Part shown: positions 13,001 through 24,060 of the stretch, piece by piece
How the letters are laid out: each line of letters opens with the position of its first letter
Position numbering within the stretch: the first letter of the stretch is position 1
Source: Nymphaea colorata
Taxonomy: Eukaryota; Streptophyta; Magnoliopsida; Nymphaeales; Nymphaeaceae
Assembly (NCBI RefSeq): GCF_008831285.2
Contig: NC_045149.1
Coordinates: 22,822,535 to 22,886,534 of the forward strand
Reading direction: 5' to 3'
Length of the DNA: 64,000 nt
Translations under genes and position numbers: made by a program
The notes under the pieces: model-generated
Told to the model about the DNA's origin: nothing
Databases searched by the model: none
Seen by the model: only the letters and a program-made list of their open reading frames with translations

Positions 13001-15093
13001 ATGATCCATAATATTATGTTAAGATCTAGCATGAATTGAATGTTAGAATTAGGAAAAGAATTTTGTTAGGAAGGCTACTATGGCTTTAGTTAGAATGGGA
13101 TGTGGGTCTTAAGTTCAGATAGATGCAATGTGAATTGGAACTAGCCCTTGACTCATTGAAAGGAATAAGCTGGTTAGTGGTCTAGGTTGTTTGGGTTCAC
13201 ATGATTTAAAAACAAACCTATCGTCAACCTTGCAAGTTGGAGAGGTTAAGATAGCCCTAGGAGCCGCAATTTGTAGCATTAAACATCATGTATCCATTAG
13301 ATTTCAATGCCACCATCAAACATGTGGTGCATAATACTTCGTTTAAAAAGATGGTAATGGATCCATGCATCACACATGCTGTCATATGCAATGTATACAT
13401 CTGAAGATGCATGCAGGAATGATTATATACTTTCCCTACAGTATTATTTGTTCACCATAGGGATTGTACATGTCCTTGCTAACTTGGTAATCATTGTCAT
13501 TGTGTTTGATGTTTCGCAACCATTGGATACTTTTATAATTTATAAGCACCACTCATGACAATAGAAATGTTGTGGATGGGATACCGACTGTCGTTATATG
13601 CATAAGAGAAACACTTATTTATTGTATGATAAGTAGTAATCGTCTTTAACCTTTGTGATTGAATGTGCGAATGGCCAGCATTAGATCTGTGACATTGTAC
13701 TATACTGACCATTGGTAGCTAAAGCCATCTTTAGATTGTAACAACCACATCCACCATTGACATACATCATACCATGTATGATAGTTCTTTTTTGTTGATC
13801 ATGTTATGGTTAGATGGATAACTCAACATATGTCTTTTTTTTTTCTTTCTATGCAGAGACCATCAGTTTGGACTTCAATCATGGCCTTGATCAGGTTTTG
13901 ATATTTCTGCCAGACCTTTCCTCATTCTCATTTCCCTGTTATATCTGTTTTATATATTTCATTTTCCATATATTTTGGCCATGCAGTAATTTAAATCATA
14001 AATTGAATGTTTTACTTTTATTGATTATATTCTCTGTTATATGATAATTTATCCTTTTAGTGACCCTATATATTTCCACATTTCCCATACGTGTTATCCT
14101 TCTCTCAAAGAAGTCACCTTACCAAAGATGAACCGTCTTTAAAGCTCTAGGTGCTGTTTAAGATAAAGCAGGGAAAAACGCAAGTCATGTCATGTGATAA
14201 CCTCAGATAGTGCTTTGAGGGGAAACCTTATACGATCCAAACATTTGGAGTCAAATTTCTTGATACTAAAAAATGTTATCCAGGTTCTGGTTCTGGTGGT
14301 TCTCATCATAGTTCTTGTTTCTATATTTTCTATTGGAAATTTGACTTGTTAATTTAGGTATGCTACTATTCATGTTTCTTAAATTTTCTGTTATCCGCCT
14401 TAGGTTTGTACTTTGTAGATTTTTCCTTGTTAGATCCATTTTTTCTTGCTATTTTAGCATATTCATGTTTCGTTTTCATCTTTATCCCAGTTTACATATG
14501 TATCTTTTGCGTTTGTTTTGGAAACTAAAATGGTTCCTTGAACAGTCTTTGCTGTCATTTAGAAATTAAAGGTGGTTCTTTGTACCTGACATGAGTTAAC
14601 AGAACAGCAGTTTGGCATGTGTGGTGGTCTAGACTCTAGAGGACATATCCCAGTTATTTGTTTATAGTGCTGTAGGAACATTTAATTTTAATCACTCTGT
14701 GTTATGACAAAGTATTTCATGCACATTCATCTTCTTACATGTCCCCGATCAAAGGTATTTAGAAAATCAGATCATACGGTGTTCAGGATATTAGTGGAGT
14801 CTTTAATGCACTTCATAACATGTATTGAACAAATTCCTTAATCCCAGCATTTGTCATACGTGCATCCTCTTGGTACTCATTGTGCTATCATTTACCAAGC
14901 CTTGTTACTATTACTACCTTATTTTTGTGGACTAGATGATCTGCTTTAAAGAATCTTAGATATGTTTATTGATCCCAGAGTTTCTAAAAACCAGTGCTTT
15001 CTTTCATGCAGTGGGATCATGGCAGCATTCTATGTGTATAGGATCAAAATAGAATCTTGGAACAGAGAAGGTGAAAGTGGCAGTTTGAACTGA
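6128..15093 (+). CDS. FAX3: FAX3-like fatty acid exporter, chloroplast inner envelope (six exons)
   Basis: Joined exons 6128-6373, 7438-7834, 7930-8097, 9615-9661, 13857-13894 and 15012-15093 keep one frame with GT-AG borders and give 325 residues. This is close to Arabidopsis FAX3 (about 335). Residues 1-82 are Ser/Arg/Pro-rich with few acids, like a chloroplast transit peptide. Residues 83-205 are charged and helical (EKMKNELEKQSEESQEAWK onward), matching the apolipoprotein-like stalk that sets FAX3 apart from other FAX proteins. Residues 212-310 form the Tmemb_14 domain: hydrophobic helices separated by Gly-rich turns (FIGGFLSFMLTGS, FGMILGGALLSMSIL, ending GIMAAFYVYRI). FAX proteins move free fatty acids out of plastids for lipid assembly in the ER. 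ATG 6128 has a good context (GCCATGA) and begins the transit peptide, so I prefer it to the upstream ATG at 5972. The exon 1-2 junction is the least certain. Confidence 0.86.
6899..7063. repeat. Twin (GA)n microsatellites in intron 1
   Basis: Two uninterrupted GA tracts, 6899-6942 and 7012-7063, lie 69 bp apart in the first intron of the FAX3-like gene. The spacer between them contains a small perfect stem GGGGAC/GTCCCC at about 6974-6990. Confidence 0.95.
8098..9614 (+). other. FAX3-like intron 3
   Basis: This 1517-bp intron contains a GC-rich island at 8600-8920 with alternating 'gggtac/gtaccc' words and open frames on both strands that resemble no family I know. An inverted pair GTGTCAACAT/ATGTTGACAC lies around an (AT)n tract at about 9245-9297. 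Both look like old insertions rather than exons. Confidence 0.5.
9662..13856 (+). other. FAX3-like intron 4, expanded by insertions
   Basis: At 4195 bp this is the longest intron of the gene. The two exons beside it are tiny (47 and 38 bp), yet they join in frame within the Tmemb_14 domain, so the gene can still be read through. The middle (about 11776-12900) is LTR-retrotransposon material on the minus strand. The rest has no feature I can name. Confidence 0.6.
11776..12124 (-). mobile_element. Probable LTR of a decayed retrotransposon (3' end) in FAX3 intron
   Basis: Read on the minus strand, a purine tract (CCCAGGGAAAATGATG) is followed by a 349-bp segment that begins TGTAGGAGCAATTC and ends AATCCCTGCA. 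It therefore has TG...CA ends. Inside is a TATTTAAGG promoter-like box followed by a leader-like T-rich stretch. This is the layout of a polypurine tract plus 3' LTR. The neighbouring minus-strand open frames (12118-12300 and 12523-12780) would lie in the internal region but match no domain I recognise. No second LTR is visible. Confidence 0.45.
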
Positions 15094-18000
15094 CAGGCAA
15101 AATATGCATAGCTTTACTTTGTCAGTGACGAATGATGGATCCTGTTGGAGTTCGATCTTCCTCCTCCTTAACACAGCTAAGCTTCTCGTCATCTGATATT
15201 TCTTTCTTTCTTCTCGTGTAATTGCTCTCCTTTTTCTTTTGTCAATTTATTCCTTTTCTTATAAAGCGATAGTCTTAATGATGGGAGCTTTATGGCATGG
15301 TTGCACACATGTTTATGATCCAAAATCCTGGTAGATGCCACCGTCGACCTTGTTTAGGTGGTGCAAGACGAAATCCGGCAAAAAATTGCCAGAAAACCTG
15401 GTTTGGCGTGTTTTGATTTTTAAAAGCAGATTTGGCAAAGCCTATCTCTTCCCATTTAGAGTGCCGTTCGTTGGTGAATAAAAACCTCGTCCAGACATCA
15501 GAAGCCAAGAAAGTGCGTTTTACCAATACTGGGTTTTGCGTCACTCACAAACACAGACCGTATTTTTGGCTGGAGGCATAAAATAAGGTTTCGTTCATGT
15601 CATTCCCCTATGACAGGATGTGACATCTTAAATCGCTGAGAGATGGGAAACTTTATTTTAAGTGAAGATGCAAAGTTTGCTCGTGGTTCCTCGTGATCCC
15701 CTCAACTGCTGTGGAGAACCTTTCCTCATAAATTGCTTTGGTTTGTAGTCTCCGGCGTGCTTTGACCCGCTGATCTTAATTATAAATTGGGTATAAATTG
15801 CGGGAAAAGGAGGAAATATTCAGCGTACTTTCTTTTTCTTCTGTCTCCGAAGTTTTTCGAACCTAAGTGGGGATCTGTGTCGTGGATATGCCGTTTTTAG
15901 TCTAGATAAGTAATACTCAGATTCCAACACAACCCCTGACCCTAAAGGCAAAGAGGGCCTTCATTCTTCTAGCCATAGCCCATTCCATAAATGATGATCC
16001 ATTCCAGATAGGCCAAAATTTCTGTTCAAAGGGCAAATTGAGAACGGAAGCTCAGAGCAAATTGAATCTGGGAAGACTTTCTTACAGCTAGAACCTGGAA
16101 TAACCTAAGGCTACATTTTTTTTACAATAAACAAAAACATTTTTACGGGATTTCTGAAAACTCTTGTAGTTCTACATCAAACGAACTTAAAAGAAAACCG
16201 TGAAGAAAGACAAATCTGAAAAGCAAGATGAGCATCCCGCACAAAACGAGTAAGATTACTAAACCATTTGCACGGGCTCAGGTCACTCGTTCTTGCCGAT
16301 GTTGAGCTTACGTCAGAATGGTGAAAAAGGACGCCTCTACACGGGAGCCATTTTCACTATAGTACCATACTTATCATCAGGTTGACACCGGTTATTCGAC
16401 CATAGTGGTTTAATAAGGAAAAAGTATTTACTTGTTTTTAATTATTTTATTGTTGTTTGCTTTAACGCAAAATAATAGGCCAACAGCCTTTGTACCAAAC
16501 AAAACTTAGTGTCGCAGAGTACTCTGAAACAAGGTGAAATTCGATACCATCAACATTGCTAAAAGCAACCGTAAGGTTGTTTTGTGCATTTGAACTGAAT
16601 GTTCTGCTCTCAAATAAAATGTTCAACCCTTCATATTTCTCCAGACTTCCAGGGTACGATAGCATGGAACATGACAGATTATGAATGGAGAAACTTTCGA
16701 GCTCCTGGTTCAGCTCAAGAGAGAGTGAGAAACATTTTACCCGGATGACACAAAGGGTTAAACCACACAATTTACGAAGGCTTGCAGGTCAGCCTCAAAC
16801 CTGATCAATAACCCAGGGAGCTTACCCAGGCTGAGAATCAGTCTCAGCACACATCCAACCTTTTGTCTTCACAAGTTTTGCCATTCTTGGTTTGAAGGAA
16901 ATGAAATGAGAAATTTAAATTATATGTCATTTCTTGCTTACCGTGCATATTGAATTATGAATTTTTACGATCTGTCTGACATGATATGACCTTCAGTGTC
17001 AATAACCATTCAAGAAAATTTCAATTACCATCAAACCTTGATGAGTTCCATTCTTTCAATTAACAAGAAGGGTTTGCTTAATAAGTTTCATAAGTGACAT
17101 TCAAGAGAAGGTTGAAAGAAGTGCTTTTATGAAAATCTGATGATATGAACTCACAAAAGTTTTTGCGATCATTTTGGTTGATAGAAGGGAACTCATTAAC
17201 AAAAAATGTGAAGGTTATATATATATATATATTTAACAAAAAATGTGAAGGTTATATGTATATATATATATATAAACCATGAACTAGATCTGATGCAATG
17301 CAATTTTGTCATGCACATAATTGTGAAGCAATGCAACCTTATGTCACACATAATTTGATTGTCTTTATGAACTGGAGTTGAAAACAGGAAAGATTATCTT
17401 GAATTTATTAAGACTTCTTTTTCCTGTTTTGGGTACATTAGACATTTTGTGAATAAAAAAAGTGGGTTTTATTGGTATGAAGTAAACATTTTAATTTGAT
17501 GAATCATGAAATTATAGTTTGATGGAAAATTAAATAAGAGGGCGGGGTGGGTGCTCGGTCCGAATCGAATCACCCACCTGGACATTCAATCCGTCACATG
17601 ATATTTGGATTTTTTTTTTTTACTTTCACTTACGATTTTTTCCCTTTCCATGGTATTCAGGCAGGTTGTACAATAGGCATCACTACATGAATTATGACAT
17701 ATTGCAATGCAATAACTTCGCTAACTCATTATTTGAATTTGTTTTTAGATTTTACCTTCTACGCTAACGCATTGTTTGTGTAAGTTATTAAATTTGCTTT
17801 CTTCTCTAACACATTATCTGAGTATGTCACTAAATTCTTTCTTCAACATAAACTCACCGTGCGCCGTACCAAAAGTATGGAAAACCCATTTTTAGAAATT
17901 TGAAGCAGTCTCTGCTACTAGCAACCCTGATAATCATGTGGCATGCTCCATCGAGGGCAGTATATGAGCGGAGTTGAGCTCAAGTTTGGCTCCAGTCTTA

Positions 18001-18327
18001 TCTTGGTTGGCTTGACTTCAAGTCAGACTTTGTAAGGTCAGCTCGAGTTTGACTGGAAAGACCAAATCGCAGATGAAGGTCGACTCCTTTAAGTTTATTT
18101 ATCAATTCTCCGTTTGACCTAATGCATTTCCTTCATTTTAAATTCAAAAACTACAAAAAGATGACCTAAATTAGACGAGTTTAGTCGAGTCAAATTTATG
18201 TAACTCAAACTAGACTCATTTAACAAATGAGTGAGCTTAAGCGAACGAGTTCAAGTTGAGCTTAATCAAGCAAATCCGGGTCTGAGAAAGAGGTAGAGCT
18301 TGTTATAGAACCACAGCTGCATGGGTA
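15094..18327. other. Intergenic DNA downstream of FAX3-like gene
   Basis: No intact gene is seen. An approximately 46-bp unit ('ttaacaaaaaatgtgaaggttatat' plus an AT tract) is duplicated in tandem at 17195-17275. A run of 'gagctcgagttt'-type words lies at 17960-18290 and resembles the wording at 55190-55560. One minus-strand open stretch at 16462-16770 is listed separately. Confidence 0.5.
16462..16770 (-). pseudogene. Open stretch, possible decayed gene fragment, unrecognised
   Basis: A 102-residue minus-strand frame has reasonably protein-like composition, with leucine-spaced segments (for example CGLTLCVIRVKCFSLSLELNQ). Upstream on the same strand the pattern continues in other frames (LGKLPGLLIRFEADL) but is broken by stops. 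I do not recognise the family. It may be a worn leucine-rich protein or chance. Confidence 0.2.
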
Positions 18328-18660
18328 TTTTTTTTTAGAAAAAATGAGCAAAAAAAAAAAAAAAGAAACCCCATTTTTCAAAAGACCACAAAAGGAAGCC
18401 TATTTTAATGTATAAATATAAAAAAAATGGAAAAAAAAATCTTGTCAGGTGCAAAATCTTTGAAAAGCAAAAAATTATTGGCTTTACATGAAAGGTCGCA
18501 AATCTTTTGCCCATCTCGCTCTCTGGATTTTATTTTAAAAGCAAAAGTCTCGCTTTCCTTACTTGATTGAATTTTTCTGAAAAAGAAAGGAGGAGGGAGA
18601 AAATTTTGGGAGCACACCAGGCTTGCTGATCTCTATATATATCTTGGAAGGAGCGACGTT
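18328..18660 (+). repeat. Unclassified dispersed repeat R1, copy 1
   Basis: Starts in an A-rich stretch ('aaaccccatttttcaaaagaccacaaaagg'). It continues with a CT-rich 'ctctctggattttattttaaaagc..aa.tctcgctttcctt' block and a 'ggaggagggagaaaatttt' block. The same order of blocks in the same orientation occurs at 36425-36905 and 63577-63990, and its first half at 52273-52400. No coding capacity or terminal repeats are seen, so the class is unknown. It may be the end of a larger transposon. Confidence 0.6.
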
Positions 18661-18897
18661 GTGGGTCAGAAGCAGTCGCATCGCCGACGAGTCCTATCTT
18701 CACTCCATTGCCGGCTTCTCCCTCTTCCGACGTCCCTTTTTTAGCTCAGTGTGTTCTTTAGATGGATTTATCGTCTGGATTTGTGGTTCCATTTTGATTT
18801 CGCTTGTCCGTGTCGTTTTCTTCTCTTTGATTTCTTTTCTCTTCTCAGAAGGAGGAAGAATTTGCAAGAGACCTGCATAGGCACCTTTTGCTCTAAG

Positions 18898-19185
18898 AGT
18901 TCGGTTTGTTAGGAAAGGGCAGCTTTCTGACTAAATGGTGGACAGTTCTGTTGAGAAGAGGAGCTTGAGAATGCAAATCTACAGGCTCCCAACTTTCTCT
19001 CTCGGTCCCCTTTCTAAAAAGTTGCCCTTTGCTTCTAAACGAAACTCTCCCCCTCTCTTTCCTCCCTTCTCTCTCTCTCCAAAGCGGAGATCCCTTCTCA
19101 ATCGCGTTCACTGAAATGGAAAGCCTTAGAGTGGAATGTGGCTGCTGCTCGTGGGTGTGCGGCAAATTCTTCCTTTCTTCTCTTT
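18898..19185. repeat. Foldback repeat F2, copy 1
   Basis: The left part (GTTCGGTTTGTTAGGAAAGG onward) is complementary to the right part near 19010-19045 (a worn copy of CTTTCTAAAAAGTTGCCC...CGAAAC). The unit can therefore fold on itself. A second, better conserved copy lies at 20370-20745 in the same orientation. Both end with a 'tcactgaaatgg(a)aa..ccttagag.ggaa.gtggctgct' block. The open frames here are by-products of a CT-rich strand. Confidence 0.6.
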
Positions 19186-19242
19186 TGTACTTGGTTTTGT
19201 ACTGATATTTTCAATTTTTGAACTCTAGTCATACCTTTAAGT

Positions 19243-19577
19243 GACCCTTTGGAAACAGTAGCACTATGTTATTATATCAAACTTTAAAAAATTATTAAAT
19301 TTATTGGACACTTTAAAAAATGTTTGATGAATTTGCCCGTACTTTTTTGAAAGGAAACAATAACTTACTGGTTCCAAACAACCTCAAGATAATAGGAGGT
19401 GCAATCTATGTACCTTAAGTAGCCGTTTGGCAACAGTAACAATATGTTATTATCTCATGCATTTAACCTAAAAAAATTTGTTAAATTCATTAAACACTTT
19501 AAAAAGTGTTTCATCAATCGCCATACTTTTTAAGATAGATACATAAAACAGTGACATTGTTACTAGTTCCAAACAAC
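19243..19577. mobile_element. Two adjacent related MITE-like copies
   Basis: Two copies of about 150 bp lie head to tail, at 19243-19390 and 19427-19577. Each starts with a 'cc.tttgg.aacagtaacaatatgttattat'-like end and finishes with a complementary '(g)ttact.gttccaaacaacc.caag' end. The middle of each is AT-rich and partly palindromic (cactttaaaaa.tgttt). The size, the complementary ends and the lack of coding frames fit MITEs. The superfamily and exact target duplications are unclear. Confidence 0.55.
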
Positions 19578-20369
19578 CCCAAGAGGGAGCCGAACTCTTT
19601 TCTAAATGGTAGGATGACATACTCATGCTTTACCTTGAAAGTTAAAACATAACGCTTTCTCACACTCTCAGTTTTTTGTTTTTCAGCAGCCGGCCAGCTG
19701 CTCTCTTATGTTGTATACATGTCTTAGATGGGGTCTTTGGATTTTAGCAAAGTTTCATGCAGCTATTAGTAATAAAAAACTTGATTTTTTCAGCCTGTTC
19801 CAACCAAGTAGCTTGTTGGAATTTTTTAATATCTTATTAATGGGACAAGAAATGTCAATAGCCACAAAAATAAAATTGAGAAGTAAAGGGATAAGGAAAA
19901 AAGGTATTTCACTCTTATACAAAGACACTGGAGAAGCATTGTGGATATATTTCTACAAAGAGAAGAGAACTTTATCCAAGGATTTAAAAGGAACCGTACA
20001 ACAGTTTACAAGAGGTTGCACATTTTCACTATCACAACTCTTGGTAAATTCTAAAGAGATATAACATTGTAACTTTTCACCAAACAATATGTCGCTTCAA
20101 AACACTTTCATTTTAAAGTCCTTTCATAATTTGTATTTAGATTTTGGATATTAAATCTAAAACCAATTACAAATTAATGTTTTAACATCCCTTCACTTGA
20201 AATCGTCAAACAAAAAAGATATGAGATATTCAAATTTATACTTGTCTAAAAATAATGGTTTCGTAAATATACCGCTCTCAGAACTTTCTGTTTCAATCAA
20301 AGCACTCGAGGAAGGCCCTCTACTTCAACTACAAAGAGAGAGAGATAGAGAATTTTTCCAGAGATAGAT

Positions 20370-20745
20370 GGAGGGGTGAGTTCGGTTTATAAGGAAAGGG
20401 CAGCTTTTTTTAGAAGGAAGAGCGGAATGGTGGGCAGGTTTATTGAGAAGGAGAGTTTGAGGAGTCTCTCTATATTTTTTCTTTCTTCTTGACTCGTTAA
20501 CCTCTCCCTAAAACTGTCCACCATTCTCGTCTTCCTTCTAACATGCTACCCTTTCCTTAGAAACCGAATTCTCCCCTTCTCTTTCCCTCCCATCTCTCTC
20601 TTTGGAAAAATTTTCTCTCTTTCTCTCTCTGAAAGGAGGGCCCTCCACCAAGCGCTTTCATTGAAATGGGAAAACCTTAGAGAGGAAGGTGGCTGCTCTA
20701 TGTGCTTATGTGGGTTTGCTGCGAATTCTACCTCCTTCCTTCTTC
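20370..20745. repeat. Foldback repeat F2, copy 2
   Basis: Left arm about 20378-20460 ('gttcggtttataaggaaagg', 'agaaggaag', 'aatggtgggcagg') and right arm about 20512-20575 ('ctgtccaccatt', 'cttccttct', 'ccctttccttagaaaccgaa') are complementary over about 60 bp with small gaps. The whole repeats 18898-19185 in direct orientation, 1.5 kb away. Between the two copies lie the paired MITEs and AT-rich DNA. Confidence 0.65.
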
Positions 20746-20934
20746 GTAAACTGTTGGTAAAGGTAGTAGGCAGAAGTAGAACAGATAGATGGTGTGCATG
20801 AACAGTTCTATTCTCATTTCTCTGGTCTTTGTCAAATTTTGAATCTCATCTCATTTCTGCAACTCTGTGACTGTTCATCATATTAATCAACTCTGCAGTT
20901 ATTTTTTTCTTCACGTTAAGCAGGAAGGTAGACA

Positions 20935-21715
20935 ATAGTTGTGAAGTTGAGCAATCTTGACTGTTTGTGTAGCCTAGCTTTTTTCATTTTTGTTCCGTTG
21001 GTAATTGGTGGTTCTAGTGTAGTTGAGAATCAATTGCAGCCATGGTTGAAGTGAATTATTGGTTTTTTTTTTCAGAGTTTGGATCTAGTCGAGGAGTTGA
21101 TGGGCTGCATGTGAAGCTTGAAGTCTGAAAAGTAGGTACTTGGTACTCTAGAAGTCCTAAAGAGTGCCACTGTAGCTTCTGGAGATTTATTCGTTTGCAG
21201 ATCAGGGGATTATGTTGCATTTTCTCCCACTATTGGGTACTTAAATAGTGCTATCACTAATAGATGTTTAGTATGCTTAATGTAAACTCTCTTGATAAGC
21301 ATACTAAACATCTATTAGAGATAGCACCATTTAAGTACCCAAAAGTGGGGAAAAATGCAACATAATCCCATGACTGCAAACGAATAAATCTCCAGAAGCT
21401 ACAGTGGCACTCTATAGGACTTCAAGAGTACCAAGTATCTATTTTTCAGCCTTCAAGCTTCACATGCAGCCCATCAGCTCCTTGACTAGAACCAAACTCT
21501 GAAATATTAAAAAAAAAAGCATGCAAAAAAAAAAAATCAGAAATGCAAACTACCACTGACAACGTTCTAATACATAATATTCTATAGTGGCCAATAATTC
21601 GCTTCAACCATGGCTGCAATTGACTCTCAACTACACTAGAATCACCAATTACCAACGGAACAGAAATGAAAAAAGCTAGGTTATAGAAAGACTCAAGCAT
21701 GCTTGAAACTCATAG
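20935..21715. repeat. Long near-perfect inverted repeat (hairpin), 16-nt loop
   Basis: Left arm about 20935-21279 and right arm 21296-about 21715 are complementary. They meet at a perfect 17-bp stem tip (GATGTTTAGTATGCTTA, 21263-21279, with 21296-21312) around a loop of only 16 nt. Pairing continues with a few mismatches through 'gtttgcag', 'ctacagtggcactct' and 'aattaccaacggaac' blocks. The right arm carries about 85 bp, around 21505-21595, that the left arm lacks. A transcript of either strand would fold into a hairpin of about 300 bp. No coding frame is supported. Confidence 0.9.
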
Positions 21716-22998
21716 TAACAGAAAACGTGTTTTTTTTTTAAAAAGTGCGATAAATTAAATGGCTGTTTAAACCTTAAAAAAAATGCATTTTTTTTAAAAC
21801 GTTAAAAACGAAAAAAACACGTTTTTAATACGTTTTTTTTTCATTTTTTAGTGCCAAACAGTTTTTTTTTTTCATTTTCTATTTTTTATTTGTTGCACGT
21901 TTACTTATCTTTTGATGTTTGTGTTATTAGTTCTCACTTATTTTATTTTTTTTTTAATTTTTAGTTTTTAAAAATTTACCATATTTTTTTCATTTTTTTC
22001 AAGCACACCGTATTATATCTGAGAAAAACCTCGCTAATTAAAACTCTGAAACGTTATGTGTAACTATGCTTGAAACTAAGAAGAAACTTCCTTGCTTAGT
22101 GTAAACAATTATGGTATTTTTCTCATATACTAAACATCTATTATGAATATTTTCAAGTTATTATTCAAATAACTACCAGCCAACGATCAACCTCTTTTCC
22201 CAACATTTCACTGTTATGCGATCAAGCACCAGAAAAATGCTTAAGACAGTATTATTCCAAACAATCAAACCAGGGTGAATCATGGAAAGAGGGAAAAGAA
22301 TCCTCATCCACCTTATTCTAGGAAAACAATTTACCAGGATTGTTTTCTGGAGCTATCAGACACTACATACAAGAACTGGCTAAAACCAGGCATCCCTCCC
22401 CTTCTTTTTCTTTTGAATAAGAAATGTCTTTTTAGGTGTGTTACCCAAACACAATTTTCAAAGCTTGATTTTTACAAAACTTTTTTTTGAATGGTGTCAT
22501 CCGAGCATTCCTAAAAGTTTATCACAAGACTGAAATTTTCTTAAAAGGCAATGCAGGCCAATGCACATACTGATGAGCAAGCTGATATGGCACTGATGTT
22601 TATTTTAACATCGTTTTAGTGTTTTCCTACAAAATCACTATCTAAAAAAGTTAGTCCCTGAAAATTTCTTGAAAACGATTTGTATGTTAAGTTGTGTCTA
22701 AAGCAGAACGAAGTTGCATGTTGCCGCCCGAAGCAATATCATTCTTAAGGGGCATATGAATGCCACACACATTCATTTGTGGATAGAAATCGATGGATGA
22801 AAATCCATGCACCAAAAAAACTTCAATCATGTAAGATTTTCATGGATATATATTCATGGTAAGCTCTCCTTTTGTTTGACAAATGATGGACAAGATTATA
22901 TTGACAAAAAAAAAAAATTACCGTTGTTTCCCACCAATATCAACAGTACAAAAAAAAAAAAAACCTGTAAGCATTTCTGCCTCAATCCAAACAAGGCT
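21716..22998. other. AT-rich intergenic DNA, no gene seen
   Basis: Long A and T runs (21728-21990), no credible coding frame, and no repeat I can define. The right edge is the insertion site of the copia element. Confidence 0.5.
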
Positions 22999-23003
22999 CA
23001 CCA

Positions 23004-23240
23004 TGTAGGATGACTAGCAGGATGGCTACCGAATCAGTTTGGATTTTGAAGATAAAATCTTATTTATTAGTCAAGATATTGTTTCCAAATTTTGTTGTAA
23101 CAAAGAAACCGTTGTAACTCCATATCCCTAAATTCTTGCTACCGTGTATATTAGGATGAAATGTCGACAATAGCAATACAGAGAAGTTACGATTCTTCCA
23201 ATTGAGTCTCTTCTTCTTCTTCCTTACTGTTATTTTCTCA
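23004..23240 (+). repeat. 5' LTR of copia-1
   Basis: 237 bp, TGTAGGATGAC...TTTTCTCA. It is near-identical to the LTR at 27474-27710. Confidence 0.95.
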
Positions 23241-23252
23241 TGGTATCAGAGC
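23241..23252 (+). promoter_or_regulatory. Primer binding site of copia-1 (initiator-Met tRNA)
   Basis: TGGTATCAGAGC immediately abuts the 5' LTR. This is the usual plant copia sequence complementary to the 3' end of initiator methionine tRNA, where minus-strand DNA synthesis starts. Confidence 0.9.
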
Positions 23253-23349
23253 ACCCGTGTGGGTAAGAGAGTTGGTTTTCTACTCTCTTGTTTCTCAGTT
23301 TTGTGCCCTGTTTCTCATTCTGCTGTGCCCTGTTTTTTGTCCTGCTCTC

Positions 23350-24060
23350 ATGGCTACCGTGTCTGGTGTTCACAATAATGGTGATGATCAAATTGAAGCC
23401 AACGCGTCACCTTTTCTCCTGCATCACTCGGATAATCCTGGTGCTATTCTTGTGACCAGCCCTTTAGTCGATGACAACTATGCAACATGGCAGAGGGCCA
23501 TGAAGATGGCTTTAAGTGCAAAGAACAAATTTGGGTTCATTGATGGTTCCATTCCCAAACCCTCGTTAAACAGTCCAGTCTACAAAGCTTGGATCCGCTG
23601 CAATGATTTGGTGCATTCATGGCTTCTCAACTCACTTTCAAAGGAAATCGCTAACAGCGTTATCTATGCCAATGAGGCTCGTGAGGTATGGAATGACCTA
23701 CAAGATCGTTTTTCTCAAGGTAATGCTTCCCGTATTTATCAATTGAAGAAGATGGTTTCTGATCTACGACAAGAGCAATATTCCTTACCAAATTATTTTA
23801 CTCATCTAAAGACTTTATGGGATGAAATTGCTTCATATTCTACTATTCCTACATGTTCTTGTGGTGCTTTTAAAGAGTTTAATTCTTGTCAAGATCGTGA
23901 GAAAGTGTATCAATTTTTGATGGGACTCAATGAATCGTATGGCAACATTAGAAGCCAGATTCTTGCCATAGATCCATTACCCAATATTAACAAGGTTTAC
24001 TCCCTTGTGCTACAAGAGGAAACTCGGCGACTACTATGCATTACATGGCTACCCGCCTAA
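23350..24060 (+). pseudogene. gag: copia-1 gag, zinc knuckle deleted
   Basis: Capsid-like gag of the UBN2/Retrotran_gag type: the conserved block DNYATWQRAMKMALSAKNK is followed by GFIDGS, a WNDLQDRFSQGN stretch and the CSCGAFKEF...KVYQFLMGLNESY region. The ATG at 23350 opens the frame, and a longer in-frame reading from 23257 is leader. After VLQEETRR the frame jumps into the text that normally follows the CX2CX4HX4C knuckle (YYALHGYPPNHP, read in the next frame). The related element at 39432-45011 keeps a knuckle-containing segment between these two points. The nucleic-acid-binding knuckle is therefore lost by deletion and the reading frame is shifted at about 24025-24035. Confidence 0.85.
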
